Below the pieces are notes generated by a model that saw only the letters and a program-made list of their open reading frames with translations, was not told the DNA's origin and did not search any database. From Hirudinaria manillensis (Eukaryota > Annelida > Clitellata > Hirudinida > Hirudinidae): 64,000 nt of DNA. Position 1 is the stretch's first letter. Every line of letters starts with the position of its first letter. Positions 26,237 through 38,569 of this stretch are shown piece by piece. A program made the translations under genes and the position numbers. The stretch covers positions 10,897,501-10,961,500 of the forward strand of contig CM067527.1 in the NCBI GenBank assembly GCA_034509925.1, in the 5' to 3' direction.

Positions 26237-27582
26237 TCTCTTTTATCCATCCATCCATCCGTCCATCCATTCTCTCTTTTATCCATCCATCCATTCATGC
26301 TTCTACAAATCCTGATGAATGAAGTTCCATTTTCAATCCATGATTTTATCGGAGCACAGGCTTTCAATGAAAGACGTTTTGAAACATTTTCTGCATTTTT
26401 TTTCTCCCGTGGATTTTGTGTTCTTTTTATTGAATTTAAAAAGATTTCCACATAATTCAAAATTTATTATTTTTATCGTCTCATATTTATTGTTCATAAT
26501 TTGAAGTTTAACTCAGTTAAGACATCATTACCATCTAATATTGTTTGAATTTAGTGTTGTTGTTGCTAATGTTATTACAAAATATGTAAGTGGTCATCGG
26601 ATAAAAAAAATTTAAAAAAAATGTTGTTGTTGCTACTAATGTCAGTTATGGGAATTATGTTATGATGTAATAATAATTTATAGTTTCATTAATAACAATA
26701 TTATTATTATATATATTTACATTAGTAATAATTATTATTTAATATTATAAGTAAATATTTTGTTTAAATTTAATTAAAATTTAATTATAATTATTATTAT
26801 TATTAATTATTAATAATAAATAAATTATATAATAATAAATAAATAAATATTATTATTATATAATAAATAAATAATTATTATTATTATATAATAAATAAAT
26901 TATTATTATTATTATTATATAATAAATAAATAAATATTTATATGGATTTATATATTATATAGATATAAATAATAATTATTTATTTATTATTATATAAATA
27001 ATAATAATTATTATTATATAAATAGTAATAATTATTATTATTATTATGTTTATTATTACAGTTATTAATGTTGCTGTTTTCTTCGTCGTCTGCAGAGAAG
27101 AGGCTGCATGAAGTTCACGAATTGATGTGACCTTGAGGACTCTGGTCATCTTTCTTATTTGGATGTTTTTAGTGTGTTTGTGTGTGTGCTTGTGTGTCTG
27201 TGTGTGTGTTTGTATGTCTGTGTGCGCGTGTGTGTACGTGTGTGCTCGTCCTTGTGTTGTAATCTCGTGTTGCTTCCACACTTGTACATCATTCTTTCGA
27301 TTACCAGTGATTTCGTTGTTTTACGGCAGAGGTCCATTTTTAAAAAAATCTCTTTTTTTAAACTGTAAATTGTACTGCAAAGTGTGCAAGCAGCAACATG
27401 GCGGGCCTTAGAAATCCATAAATAACCCGCCAATAAGAAAGGAGATAATAAATTGATTCGTGGGCGCTACAAGTGCACTCGTATGACCTGCAATAAAGGG
27501 AAAGGATATTGGGATGCTGAGATATTATGTCACGTGATCCATTAATAGTCATGAGAATGCAAATACGTATCAAAGAAATGGA

Positions 27583-27667
<85 letters not shown>

Positions 27668-28671
27668 TTAATATTAATAATAATAATAATAATAACAGCC
27701 GTAATTATAATAAAAGTATCAAGAGCTACCACGACAAACATATGATAATTATCAATATATAACTTATTATATAATAATAATAATAATATCAATATATTTT
27801 GACAATAATTACTAGTAGAATCCGACCCTAAAATAGCCTTTTTTAAAATTTATTACCATGTTTCATCAACAATTGCAACGAAATTGTTTATTTAAATTAA
27901 AACTAAATAAAAATATTTCATTTTGATTTTATTATAAAAATAAAATTATATAAAATTATAAAATAAAATATATAAATAATATACATAAAAATATAAAATT
28001 ATATAAAAATATATTTAATTTATTTATAAATCGTTTTAACTTTTAAAACTCTTAACTGATAACAAATCACTTAGTCATACCTTTAATTTTAAAATAATAA
28101 TATTTTATATATTTATCATTAATTACAGATTCACTTTTCCCCTGATAAATTATAAAATTACAGTTATCATAATGATAATAATAATAATCAATATGCAATG
28201 TAATATATTAATCTTAATTAAATCAATAAATACAGCACTTAAAAAGAAATAAATGGCAATAATTATAAATAAATAATTATAACAAATAATTGTTCTGTAA
28301 TTAAAGATAATAACAAAGCTCAGCAATATTAATGACGGACCATGCATCAAGCTCTTAAAAGCCCCATTAGCCAGGTGCCCTGGGGTGATTCCCCAACCCC
28401 CTCAGGGGTCAGGCCATTATGGTGAATCATTTCTGACTGATCGCGTGATCTTTTATTTTATTTTTATATTTTATTTTATTTTTTTTTTCAAAATAAATTA
28501 TTTTGTGACGACTTGTTGTTGTTGTTGTTGTTGTTTTGTTCCCAAAATGTTTTCAACCCCTGTTTCGAGTTGCTGTGATGTTTTGAAAAATTAATCTAAA
28601 ATAATAAAATATATTTTTTATAAAGATTTTGAAAACATTTGTTTATTTTCTTATGAAATGTAAAGAATAAA

Positions 28672-28705
<34 letters not shown>

Positions 28706-29897
28706 CTAAAATAGATAATAAAATATAAAGTAAAATAAGAAATAATTTCCATCAAATCTTCTCTGACGAAACAGATTTAAAAACGTGACTCACTCCATCT
28801 GAATACTCTCCAATGGTTTTCCTTTGACGTTCAAAATCTTTTTAAGGTTTCCAAACATTTTTTTTGTTTAAATAGTTCTATTTAAGAATTTTATTTTTTT
28901 TTTTAATATTTTAAATTGTTTTATATTTTATTTTAGTCTTAAATATATAAATATATTTATATATATAGTATATAATAATAATACTTTGTTGTGAGCGTTA
29001 ATAGAGTGCGGGCCTTCAATTTGTTGAGAAATAAATAAATAAATAAATAAAATAAATAAAATATATTATATATAATATAGTATAATTTGTATACATTATA
29101 CATAACCATATATATATATATTTCATATTTTTCAGTGGTATTCTTTTGGTACATTTGACAAAAGTATTAATTTGTTTAAAATATGGTTATCTTTAATTTA
29201 TTAAAAAAGTTATTTGAGTTTTTTTATTTTTATTTGAAATAATTATCATTAATAATTTAATTGTTCAGAGTAAGATATTTCGTAATCATTTTAAGATAGC
29301 TCTAAGATAGCTTGAACATGAAATGAAAAAGAAAATTATAAAAATATTTCTGAAATCATAAAAAATTCTGATTATTGATGATATTTATTATTAAATTATT
29401 AAAAATCATATTTTAATAAAAGCAGATTGAAGCTCGTAAATAGTTACGAGAAGTTAATTCCAAGACAATTTGTTTTGTTTACGACGAGAAAAATACTTCA
29501 TTGGAAAGTCACAAATCAAAGATGGACGATGGTTCGTAACTGTCTTACTGAAGCACGTCTTCATATCCTATTTATTTACGATTCTCTGGTATTAATATTA
29601 TAATATTTTAATATTATACTTTTAATATTATAATATTTATGTTATGTTATTATTAAAATGTTACTTATACCGTGGTATTTTGGTATTATATTGTGGTATT
29701 AATAATAAGGTTGCAGTGTAAATTTTTAATAATTATTATGTTGTTATTTTTAAATTATTCAATATCACTTGTGTTTATAATAATACTTGGTATTAATTTT
29801 AAATTAGTTGATTAATCATTTAATCTATTTAATTATCACTTAAAGTAATTACTTAATAAAATGATAAAAAAGTAATTACATGAGTAAATAAAATTGC

Positions 29898-29930
<33 letters not shown>

Positions 29931-32152
29931 AATATTATCTCATCCTTTAATAAAATAATTTCGTAATAAATTGTTGAATGCCAGTGAAAATGCTTCAACC
30001 TCTCCATAATTTCCAAATCATTCTGCTTTTTGACGTCCACAAATTTGTAATCAAAAATTTGTTTTTGGTTCAAAATGTACTATCAATTAGTCCTTGTCAT
30101 ACCTTTGAGTGCCTCGAAATATCATGGTATTTTAGATCCGATTTATTCCTGAAATAAATATTATTAAGAGTCAAATATTAAATATACTTCGTATAGTATT
30201 AGTGGTATTGTCTCATTTAAACGGTAATGCTGTAATTGTGATATAATTATACGAAAATACTGTAAATAATTGTAAGGGCGCAAATTGCTAGTTTTTTTCA
30301 ATTTTTATTTATGTCAACCCTCGAAAAAAAAATTTTATTTTCTCTTGATAAAAAACATGGACGAAATTCGCTCAGCAACGATTAAGAAAACGATTTTAAA
30401 CCAGGTGTACGTAATCTGGGTGGCCCTCTCCATATACGCCATTCCGGTAATAATCCTCCTCTGCACCTACACCCTCCTCTGCAGAGCCGTTTGGACGAGT
30501 TTCCAGACAGGCGTCGAGCCGGGCATGAGGGTGGAAAGAAAGAAGTTCTCGCTGACCTCTTTGACCTCCAGTTTCAGATCCACTTCCACCAAAACAAGTT
30601 CCCTTCTGAGAGGCAGAAGACCCTTCCTCAAAAATCATTTTCGATCGAAGACTGTCGAGCAGATCGAAAAGGTCGACAAAGGAAACGGTCTGGAAATGGA
30701 AATCCTCATTCCGTTCGGAAATCGAGGAATCCAGAAACAACATCAGCAACCCGTTCATCCAGCATCGAACGACGAGGGTCACAATTTCAGCGACAAAATC
30801 AGTCGCAAATCTCCGTTCGTAGCCGGCGTCGTGACATTCAAATTGCCAGAGAAAATCCTGGAAAGCGATCGTCGACTTCCTGGGCAGTTTCGCAGAAGCG
30901 CCAAACATCCAACGTTCGCTGGATTAAGCGCCGTCGCCGGCCGAAACTGGAAACTGAAGATCCGATCGGAAACCTTTGCTGGATCTCCAGCCACGAAGTC
31001 CGAGCTGGAAGAAGGCTTTACCGAAGATGCTCGGAAACAAAACGGAGAGACTTTCAACGATCCGGCAAAATCGGAGGCCGAATTGGACGTCGGTCTGTGT
31101 ATCGAGCAGGCTAACAGAGTGCCCACCGTGTCAAAGAAGAAAAGTCAAATGTCACGGGCCAAGATACGAACGGTGAAGCTGACAGTCATCATCAACATCT
31201 CTTATCTGCTCTGCTGGTGTCCATTTTTCTTCTCCCAAGTTTGGGCGGCCTTAGATGCCAAGGCTCCATACGAGGGTAACTCGGCATTTCTTAGTTTGAT
31301 TGTTATATTTATGGATTGTTTTCTTGTTAAATTCTTTATTTGTTCAGGTTTTCAAAGAAATTATTTTAAAAAATGGAACAGTAAAAATCATTAAAAAATA
31401 ATATCAGTTAATAACATAATGTTTCTTCATTATTAGTCTCAAATTATCTTTGTTTTCTATTTCCAAGATTTATACTAAACAATAATCAAATAACTAAATA
31501 ACATTAACTTCAATAAATAATTCTTATTTAGAGCAGAAAAATTCTGATCTCGTACGTAATATAATATAGTTTAATATAACACAATAAGATCATCCTTTGC
31601 CTTCTTTATGCTCCTCGCACCCTCCTCCCTTGGCAATGCTCAGTGGATTGCGAGCGGTTTGACATTTTATGGTCGTATTTTTGAAGCAGAAAAAAATCTT
31701 AGCGGACAGCGATTTTATTTTCGAGTCACAGATTTCTTTAAATTTACAATTCTTGTTATCTTCTGAGTCCGGTCCAATACGTTTTCTGGGAACAATTTAA
31801 CACTTCGCAAGCTTCCACTTCATGGACTGTTACTTTCTGAGTTTGATTTTCTCCATTGTTGATTTATAAACTTGGAACTATTGGTGGAAAAAAATGGCAG
31901 GTCAAAAAATCGCATTCGCCGAAGCATTATGGCAGCTTTATCCAAAACCCATTTGGAACTGCGGAACAGATTAATCGCTTAATGCCACAATTTGGTAGAA
32001 TTTATGAATTTATTTATAAAAGAAAAAATTTGTTTTCAGGTCCAGGAATGACAATAACCACACTTCTGGCCAGTCTCAATAGCTGCATGAATCCCCTGAT
32101 ATTCATATTTTTCGTTCACATCCAGCGAGACAAGAAAGTACGGGTGAAATAG
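16118..32152 (+). CDS. Vasopressin/oxytocin-type G-protein-coupled receptor
   Basis: Five exons: 16118-16594, 22774-22946, 25507-25645, 30405-31275, 32040-32152; 590 residues. TM1 is about residues 58-85 (GN at 77-78), TM2 about 138-157 ending FFNVLPQ. TM3 carries Cys175 and ends LDRHSAIC (D199 R200 H201 in place of DRY). PARRS-like SARRS precedes TM4. Extracellular loop 2 has [10 protein letters not shown], the family signature, with Cys252 pairing Cys175. TM5 is about 268-292. TM6 follows SRAKIRTVK (513-521) with [13 protein letters not shown]7 has [14 protein letters not shown]. These match vasopressin/oxytocin receptors closely, so a plasma-membrane neuropeptide receptor is likely. Oddities are a His/Gln-rich N-terminus (13-34), an Asn44 glycosylation site, an intracellular loop 1 of about 50 residues, a loop 3 of about 218 residues, and a very short C-tail. 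A GT after DKK (about 32136) could splice to a further exon. Confidence 0.9.
17826..18140. repeat. AT-rich minisatellite, roughly 36-bp unit
   Basis: Tandem degenerate copies built on TTATTATATTATAG plus TAATATTTATTAATT or TCATATTCAATCATT variants, about eight or nine units. The two variants appear in a partly ordered series, which suggests unequal exchange inside the array. Confidence 0.8.
20566..20585 (+). promoter_or_regulatory. Intronic TATA plus reverse CCAAT candidate
   Basis: ATTGG (reverse CCAAT) at 20566-20570 is followed closely by TATAAATAG at 20577-20585, a near-ideal TATA consensus, in a short GC-richer island within GPCR intron 1. It could drive an alternative transcript or a non-coding RNA. 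No downstream coding exon other than GPCR exon 2 (2.2 kb away) was seen. Confidence 0.25.
23422..23720. repeat. ATGG/ATGA tetranucleotide array
   Basis: Degenerate GGAT units with GAAT and GACG variants, in GPCR intron 2. A second array of GATT units (TTGA repeats) occupies 23925-24082. Confidence 0.9.
24296..24465. repeat. AT-rich minisatellite, 22-27-bp unit
   Basis: About seven degenerate copies of a unit like AAATTTATTTATAAACCATTTT in GPCR intron 2. Confidence 0.75.
25998..26300. repeat. ATCC/GTCC tetranucleotide array
   Basis: CATC/CGTC array with an internal higher-order pattern. A block of roughly 68 bp with CCGTCCGTCCGTCC recurs near 26060 and 26130, and a TCTCTCTTTTATCC motif recurs three times near the right end (26196-26282). 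It lies in GPCR intron 3. Confidence 0.9.
26690..27060. repeat. AT-only TTA/ATA-rich tract
   Basis: Almost G/C-free sequence made of TTATTA, AATAAATA and TATATAA motifs in GPCR intron 3. It is followed by a TG-rich stretch at 27168-27250 and a long AAT array at 27573-27697. Confidence 0.85.
27698..30404. other. AT-rich remainder of GPCR intron 3
   Basis: Extremely AT-rich sequence with short TTA and AAATA tracts (28676-28702, 29035-29060, 29900-29927) and one TTG run (28513-28537). I see no coding-like stretch or RNA gene. Confidence 0.6.
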
Positions 32153-32754
32153 AAAGCTTTCAATTTTCCTTGATGCAGAATGAACGATAGAAATAAGTAA
32201 TCAAATTAGATTTTATTAGTTATAACATGGCTACTTAACTGGCGATTTTTTGCGTATGCGAATTTGTCCAAAAAACTTTCTGCTTGTGACATCTTGCTTA
32301 TTGTTAGTAATTTCGTAGGATTTACTCGCATTAACTCGGTTCTGATGGGTAAAACACGAGAACTTTTATATTTCTAGTCTACTTATTTACAAATCAAAAC
32401 TTCTATTTTGTATTTCCTTTTACGATTAAAAATGTCACTTGTTTGAAGCTTCGTCTGTTTGGCGTCCTTTATTTACCAGCGTCATACGAACACGACAACA
32501 AAGTGCGTGAGCACGACAACAAAGTGGATCATAAAATAAACAAAAACAAAATGTCCAAAACATCTTTGGACTTGTCACACGTTAACGCGATCTGATTTTG
32601 TTTATCAGGAAGATGTATTTTTAAAACCTTAGAATTTTGAAAGATTTGACGGAAATCCCAAGTCGAACAGCCCGTAGAGCACTCATGCATGTGCCGAAAG
32701 CCGCACAATAGTCGAAACAAATAAACTGCTACTGTTGCCACAACAACTCGCGGC

Positions 32755-35700
32755 ATGTCAGTGACACAGAACATGGATGCTAAACATTACGAGGGACTCA
32801 GAGTAATCAGAGGCAGAGATTGGTGCTGGGGAAATCAAGATGGAGGCGACGGTGGAATTGGTACTGTAATCAGTACTAGAAATGGATTGGGCGCTCTCAC
32901 TATTACTGTCGTGTTGTGGGACAACGGTTTTATATCGAATTATAGGACGGGCAACGATGGGAAACATGATCTACTGGTTTACAACAGTGCACCTGCAGGT
33001 TGATTAATAACGAGAATTTGTCTGATGTAATTTGTTCTAGGAAAATATCGGAATCTTGATTTAAGATTACTTAGTATTTTTATTTTAGCCTCTAAATTTC
33101 AGCTATGAATCACTATGGATAAACAAACAACTTTTGTTCAACTCTAGATTGCATTTTCAAGTTTATATTAACTTGGAAAGATTTATTTAAAGTTTGATTA
33201 AGTATTTAGTGAACCAGTCAATTAATAGTATTTCAATTGAGTAAAGGGAATCTATCAACAGGTATCCAGCATGGATCAGAAGTTTGCACCAATTGTTTCA
33301 AAAAAATGTGGGGCATGAAATGGGATTGTTCCATCTGCCCCAATGTGCACTTGTGTAGCATCTGTTACATGTCTGATGCTCATGACATCAATCACAACTT
33401 CTTAAGACATGATCATCCCAACTCGACAGAAGGGTTTAGTCATTTTATTTCTTTTTACTTGGCTTTCTTAAGGCAAAGCAACAAATTTATTCAGATGTTT
33501 TCTTTTGGAAACAATGACAAAATGAAGACTTATGCAGGATTTTTAGGATCGAAATAGTCACTGAGGATTAAGATTATTTAGATTTTTCTTTATATTTTAA
33601 GATTTTTAAATAAATTTCTCTGAATCTACACAGAAAATTTAAGCAAAAATGTTGCATATTGTTTCAATTGAATATTTGACAATTACAAACCTGAAATTAG
33701 AAAACAATGCACCCACAATAAACTTCCATTTGACTTTGTTATTGCTGAGGAATGAATATTTACCCTTAATCCATCAAATAGCTATGAAGTTTAATGCTTC
33801 CCAGATGCAAAATACTTTTTCAACATTTGTTGTGATGAAGGAGTTATAATGAAGAGTTATAATGAGGTAGTCTGGCAGATTAAGAGTTAACTAACTATCC
33901 TGAATATATATAGCATAATAAAACTTTAACTTCTAAATAATATTAATTAGTAATTAATTATTTAATGTGCTAAACTCACAACCCCAATAAAGGGATAGAG
34001 TGCCAGCCAGAAGAGGTTCCACTAAGACAGAGTTGAAAGGAATTTTTGTCAAGTCCAGGGTTCAGAGGGGAAGGCATTGGCAGTGGAATAACCAGGATGG
34101 TGAGTGGTTATTAGTAATCACTGTTACTGGTTACAACAGAATGCAAATTAAACATTTTTTATAAATGCAAGTTAGAATTTAAGTAACGTCATAATCATTA
34201 TGTTATTGTGCCTTGCTGGAGCTGAGCTACAATGTTATGATGAAGTTTTGTTGAGTTTGTATGTATTAAAATAAATGGGATAATGACCAAACTTATAATT
34301 TTCATCTAACGATAGCCATTGGTAAATATTGTTATTATTATCCTTATTGAATAATATTATCCTTATTTATTATTGTTATTATTATTGTTAATTAATTAAT
34401 TAATTTAAGGTGGTGAGGGCAACATTGGAACTGTCTTGGAAATAAAAGATTTGTTCAAGGAATCGGGTCGCAGTGTGGCCAAAGTCTTGTGGGACGGAGG
34501 CACGGAGAATGTTTATAGGTCAGGTCACCGTGGAAAGGTTGACCTCATTCTGAAGTCCTTCCCATGGGGTGAAAACTTCTGCTACAAAGAACATCTGCCT
34601 GTACTCAGTCAGTGATTCTAGTACTAGTTGCAAGATATTAACATTGTTAATACTAATTATGACAATAATGTTTATTAATAATCTTTATTTTGTTTTAATG
34701 TTAGGTCTAAAATAAATCTTTATTTTGTTTTCATAGAGATAATTATAATATCATTATTATTAATATTGTCATTGTTATCAATAATATTGAAGTGTATAAT
34801 TGTTATGGCATAGATGAATCTATATCAATTCATTTATAAAGAAGAAATGGTCTTTAATTATATCGTCTGTAATTATAGATAAAAATTATGGTGATTATTG
34901 TTATTGTTGTTGTTGTTGCTGCTGCTGTTGTTGCCGTTGTTGTTGTTGCTATGGTATGGTGATGGCTGGGTGTCATCCCTAAAGTTTGTTCTAATATAAT
35001 AATCATATGATGAATATTGAGAAGAATTATTTTCAACAGCTCCATTTTATATTAAGAAGATCAATGACTGGAACCAGGAGGAGGTTGTGATGTCCTCACA
35101 AAGTCACGATGTCAATTGTCACATGGCAGGTAGACTGCAGGCATTGGATGTTCAGGTTCGTGACTTGATTGACAGGACATCTGATGATGATGATGATCAT
35201 GATGATTTAATTTTCTAATTTTGAGCATTAATTCACATTAATTTTGTAATCCACTGATGCCATAATAACGACTATAATCATATTTAGTCATTATAGATAT
35301 GCTGTTGTTGTTATTGTTATTGTCTTGATATGGCAGGACGGAGGTGAGGCGAGTGGCAACCGTTCAGGAGGAAAACTCGTTGAGAATGTCGTCGTCAACA
35401 TGTTGGAAGATGAAATGTACGACATAAACAAGCAGGTTGATGGAGTCTTCTTAACCAAATCTGACTTTGTACTTTAGCTGACCGATCAATTCCTAAGCTT
35501 TGGGTTACTTTTAGTAAATTTTCACTTCATTGGGATTCTTGCAATTGCTAATTCACTGATAATGTGAGCACTGTCTGTTTCCATGTTTCCATCAGTCTAT
35601 CACTTCATTGCATAAAATTACCACTAATGACCATCATAGGACCAAAATGGTGAAACCATCCTACACCGGGCAATCCAAGGCGGTTCGGAGAGGGTGCTGA

Positions 35701-37669
35701 ATAGCGTCCTCGCTCATGCCTCCCTCATTCCGAGCATCAGCAACTGGAATGACGAAGATGGTCTTCAGCTTGCTGCGAAGTTCGGCAAAACCTCGTCAGC
35801 CGTTTGCGCTTCTTTTGTCTGTGATTTCTAAACTGTTAGAATAATAAAACTGATAAAAAGGAATGAAAATTATAAAAATTATCAATATAATATAATGGTT
35901 ACTTAGTTTGTAGAAAGTATTGTAGATATAATTGCAGATTGGATATAAAGAGCTTAAAAACCTTATTTAATTCAATAAGCAAAACTATTATTGGCTTGAA
36001 TAATTTAAAAGTCGATTCAAAATCACAATTCGGCTCTTTTGAAACAAAGTGCCATCAAGAAGATACTAGAAAGGTGGCCCAGCATGGCCACGAGGGAGAG
36101 GCAGAACAACTCTGCCCTCCACTTGTCTTGCATCGAGGGCAACTTGGAAGCAGTCAAGTGCCTCATGGAAAAGGTCTGTGGTCATTTTTGGAAAATGTTT
36201 CTCAGATGCAACCGACATAACGTGCGTCGATTAATATTCATGACTAGGGAGGAGCCTCGGTTAACGTCGCCTCGCCCTGCGGATACACCCCGTTGCATTT
36301 GGCCATTGAAAACGGTCACACGGATGTAGCTGTATTTCTCGTCAGTAAAGGTCTGATCGGACGACTGTTTCATGACAAGCATTGTTATTTGAAGCATTAA
36401 CATGTCATCCTGGTGTCATCATGTCATCTTGTCTTATAGGAGCAGATTTAAACCAGGCACATCCGATGGGAGAAGGATGTGTTGAGCTGGCTCTCAGCCA
36501 CATAAAGAAACTCAAAATTTCAGAAGAATTCTTGAGTGAAGAGCTGTCAGAGGTTCTTATGCACAAGTACAAAGTCGAGGAATGATTGTGCAAGTTGGCT
36601 CAGAGGGTTTTGCACGACAAAGAAATAATAATGGCATATTTTTTAAATTATTATGTTAGAGTGTTTTAAGCCCATTTCGTACCACTTTCCTCTGACGATG
36701 TGGCAGTCCACGAATGAATGTCATTTATTAAGTCAGTTTCTAAAGTAACAACTAACTTGACCTTAATTATTTAATAATAATAATAATAATATTAATAATA
36801 ATTGATACGTTTTGAGAAATGACATCAAACTAATGTTACTGATTATAACAATATGACTGTTAATAACTATCACGTATCAAAGTAACATAATCTCATAATA
36901 AATCGTAATAATGTCAGATTGCGAGAGAAATCAATCCGTCTCTCGTAGACAGCTACCCTGGTCTCCCTCTGGCTTGTCTCCTTGTGAGGAGAGGTGCTAC
37001 CCATGACGGTCTTCATCTCTCTTTCCCTCAATGCATCCGTGGGGTGCTCACTGAACAAGCCAAAAAGTCTACCCTTGTTTTTTGTTTTTTTTTATGACTA
37101 CCATTATTATTTACCAATATTAAAGATAATATTAAGATGACAGTTAATTAATCTGAATATTTAATTAGCACTTGCTGATGAAAGTCTGCAAAAGTTTTAA
37201 TAAAATCAAGAAATTCTCAATGAAATTACATAATCGATAACCAAACCATAACCAAATAAGTGTTAAACTTATTACTCAGTTGCAATTTGAATTTGAATTT
37301 GAATTTATTGGACACAATTGAAGGGCCCATTGGGCCACTAATACAATTGCAAGCGGAACAGAGAACATCGACCGGCGTGTACACAGGGGCAGCATTAAGT
37401 GTAATTTACAGATTAAGTGTAATTTAAATAGCTATTAAAATCCAGGTCTTGTATTGTGATTGATTGGTCTGGTGATTTCCAATAGCAGAGGCAAAGCAGT
37501 GATGCCTCCAAAGTCGAGGGAAGTCCTTGCCTGCGTCATCTGCATGGAGTCGAAAGTCGAAGTTGCCTTTCAGTGCGGCCATGTTTGCTGCAAGAAATGC
37601 TCTCTTGATCTATCGGTTTGCCACATGTGCAAAGCTCCCGTCATTCAGAGGATTGAACTCTTTTTATGA
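32755..37669 (+). CDS. Mind bomb-like E3 ubiquitin ligase (MIB-ZZ-MIB-ANK-RING)
   Basis: Eleven exons: 32755-32998, 33262-33433, 33993-34099, 34410-34607, 35040-35155, 35337-35435, 35640-35794, 36050-36173, 36248-36350, 36440-36566, 37486-37669; 542 residues, phases consistent. The first MIB/HERC2 domain (about 13-75) ends with YRTGNDGKHDL. A ZZ zinc finger (about 90-130) shows CTNC, WDCSIC and LCSIC. A second MIB domain (about 142-235) contains WNNQDGGEGNIGTV and YRSGHRGKVDL. Ankyrin repeats span about 313-450 (GETILHRAIQGG, NSALHLSCIEGN, GYTPLHLAIENG). A C-terminal C3HC4 RING uses C498, C501, C512, H514, C517, C520, C527 and C530. Mind bomb ligases ubiquitinate Notch ligands at the cell membrane, but canonical MIB1/2 are about 1000 residues with more ankyrin repeats and extra RINGs, so the substrate here is open. 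The 36566 donor and 37486 acceptor are the least certain junction; without it, exon 10 would stop at 36585. Confidence 0.82.
37282..37405 (-). mobile_element. Non-LTR retrotransposon 3'-end remnant
   Basis: Read on the minus strand, unique sequence (AGTGGCCCAATGGGCCCTTC) runs into GTGTCCAATAAATTC and then an ATTCAA repeat tail. That is the form of a 5'-truncated LINE 3' end. It lies in the last intron of the mind bomb-like gene. The family is unknown. Confidence 0.4.
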
Positions 37670-38569
37670 TTGAATTTGAACTCAAGCGATTGATTTCTTA
37701 CTTGGTTGGTTTCAACAGCCATCAATCAATCAATCAATCAATTAGATACTTTATTTATTTAACTTAAATTTTGTTAGGATTATTCTAGAGTGTACCAGAA
37801 GCAAAAGCAAAAATCTAGATTCAAACAATGTTTGGCAATGTTAACAATTGCCATTCCCTTTAGACTTATTGTGTTAATTTTTAAATTATTTTGTATTATT
37901 AACATTTATAATTCTACAACCTTTTAATTCCTTTCTGCTTGAATCAAGCTTTTTTTTTACTATACAACAGTTCTCAACTTTGTTGTGTTTGTGTTGCGGT
38001 GGATTCTTTCACCTAGACTGGATGTTTGTTTGTTTATTTTGTCTTGTTGGAACATACATATATTTATTATTGAAATATCAAAGTCCAAATATCATAAATA
38101 AAAATTTTTGTGGTCGGTTTGTGAGCTGTCAGTTATGATGTAGCTTTTAATCTTTAGGTTTTGTGTTTTTCAACCTTTTTGGGTTAAAATTTTTTTGTTA
38201 GAATTAATCAAAGTCAATTCAACTGATCAATTAACCTGAACAGGATTGGATTTGTGAACCTGAAGGAGCATAAATTACACACCTAGAGAGTATTAAAGAT
38301 GTGACAATAACAGTACACGATGGATGTTCCAATGGTGATAGTTGCAGTAGATTAAATATTTATTACATAATCGTTGCGACCGGTTTTCGAGAAACGATGT
38401 TGTCCTGGAAAATACTTGCTGCGCGGCAAAAGCTGAACCAACAAAAAAGTGATTGCAAACAGTCGAAGGGTATTGCGTTAATGGGAAAAAGAAGCCAAGC
38501 TTAAAACTTTGAACACTTGGCTCCAAAATTAAGTCATCCCTCCTGAAGTAGATTCAAAACCTAGTCTGC
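37670..38569. other. Convergent 3' regions
   Basis: Lies between the plus-strand mind bomb-like gene and the minus-strand protocadherin. AATAAA at 38097-38102 could end the former. TTTATT at 38359-38364 (AATAAA on minus) could end the latter about 210 bp after its stop codon. A short ATCA repeat is at 37722-37741. No gene is seen. Confidence 0.5.

Noticed and set aside
30491..31114. 207-residue plus-strand frame overlapping GPCR exon 4
   Set aside because: Shadow of the loop-3 coding sequence in another frame; the GPCR frame continues into TM6.
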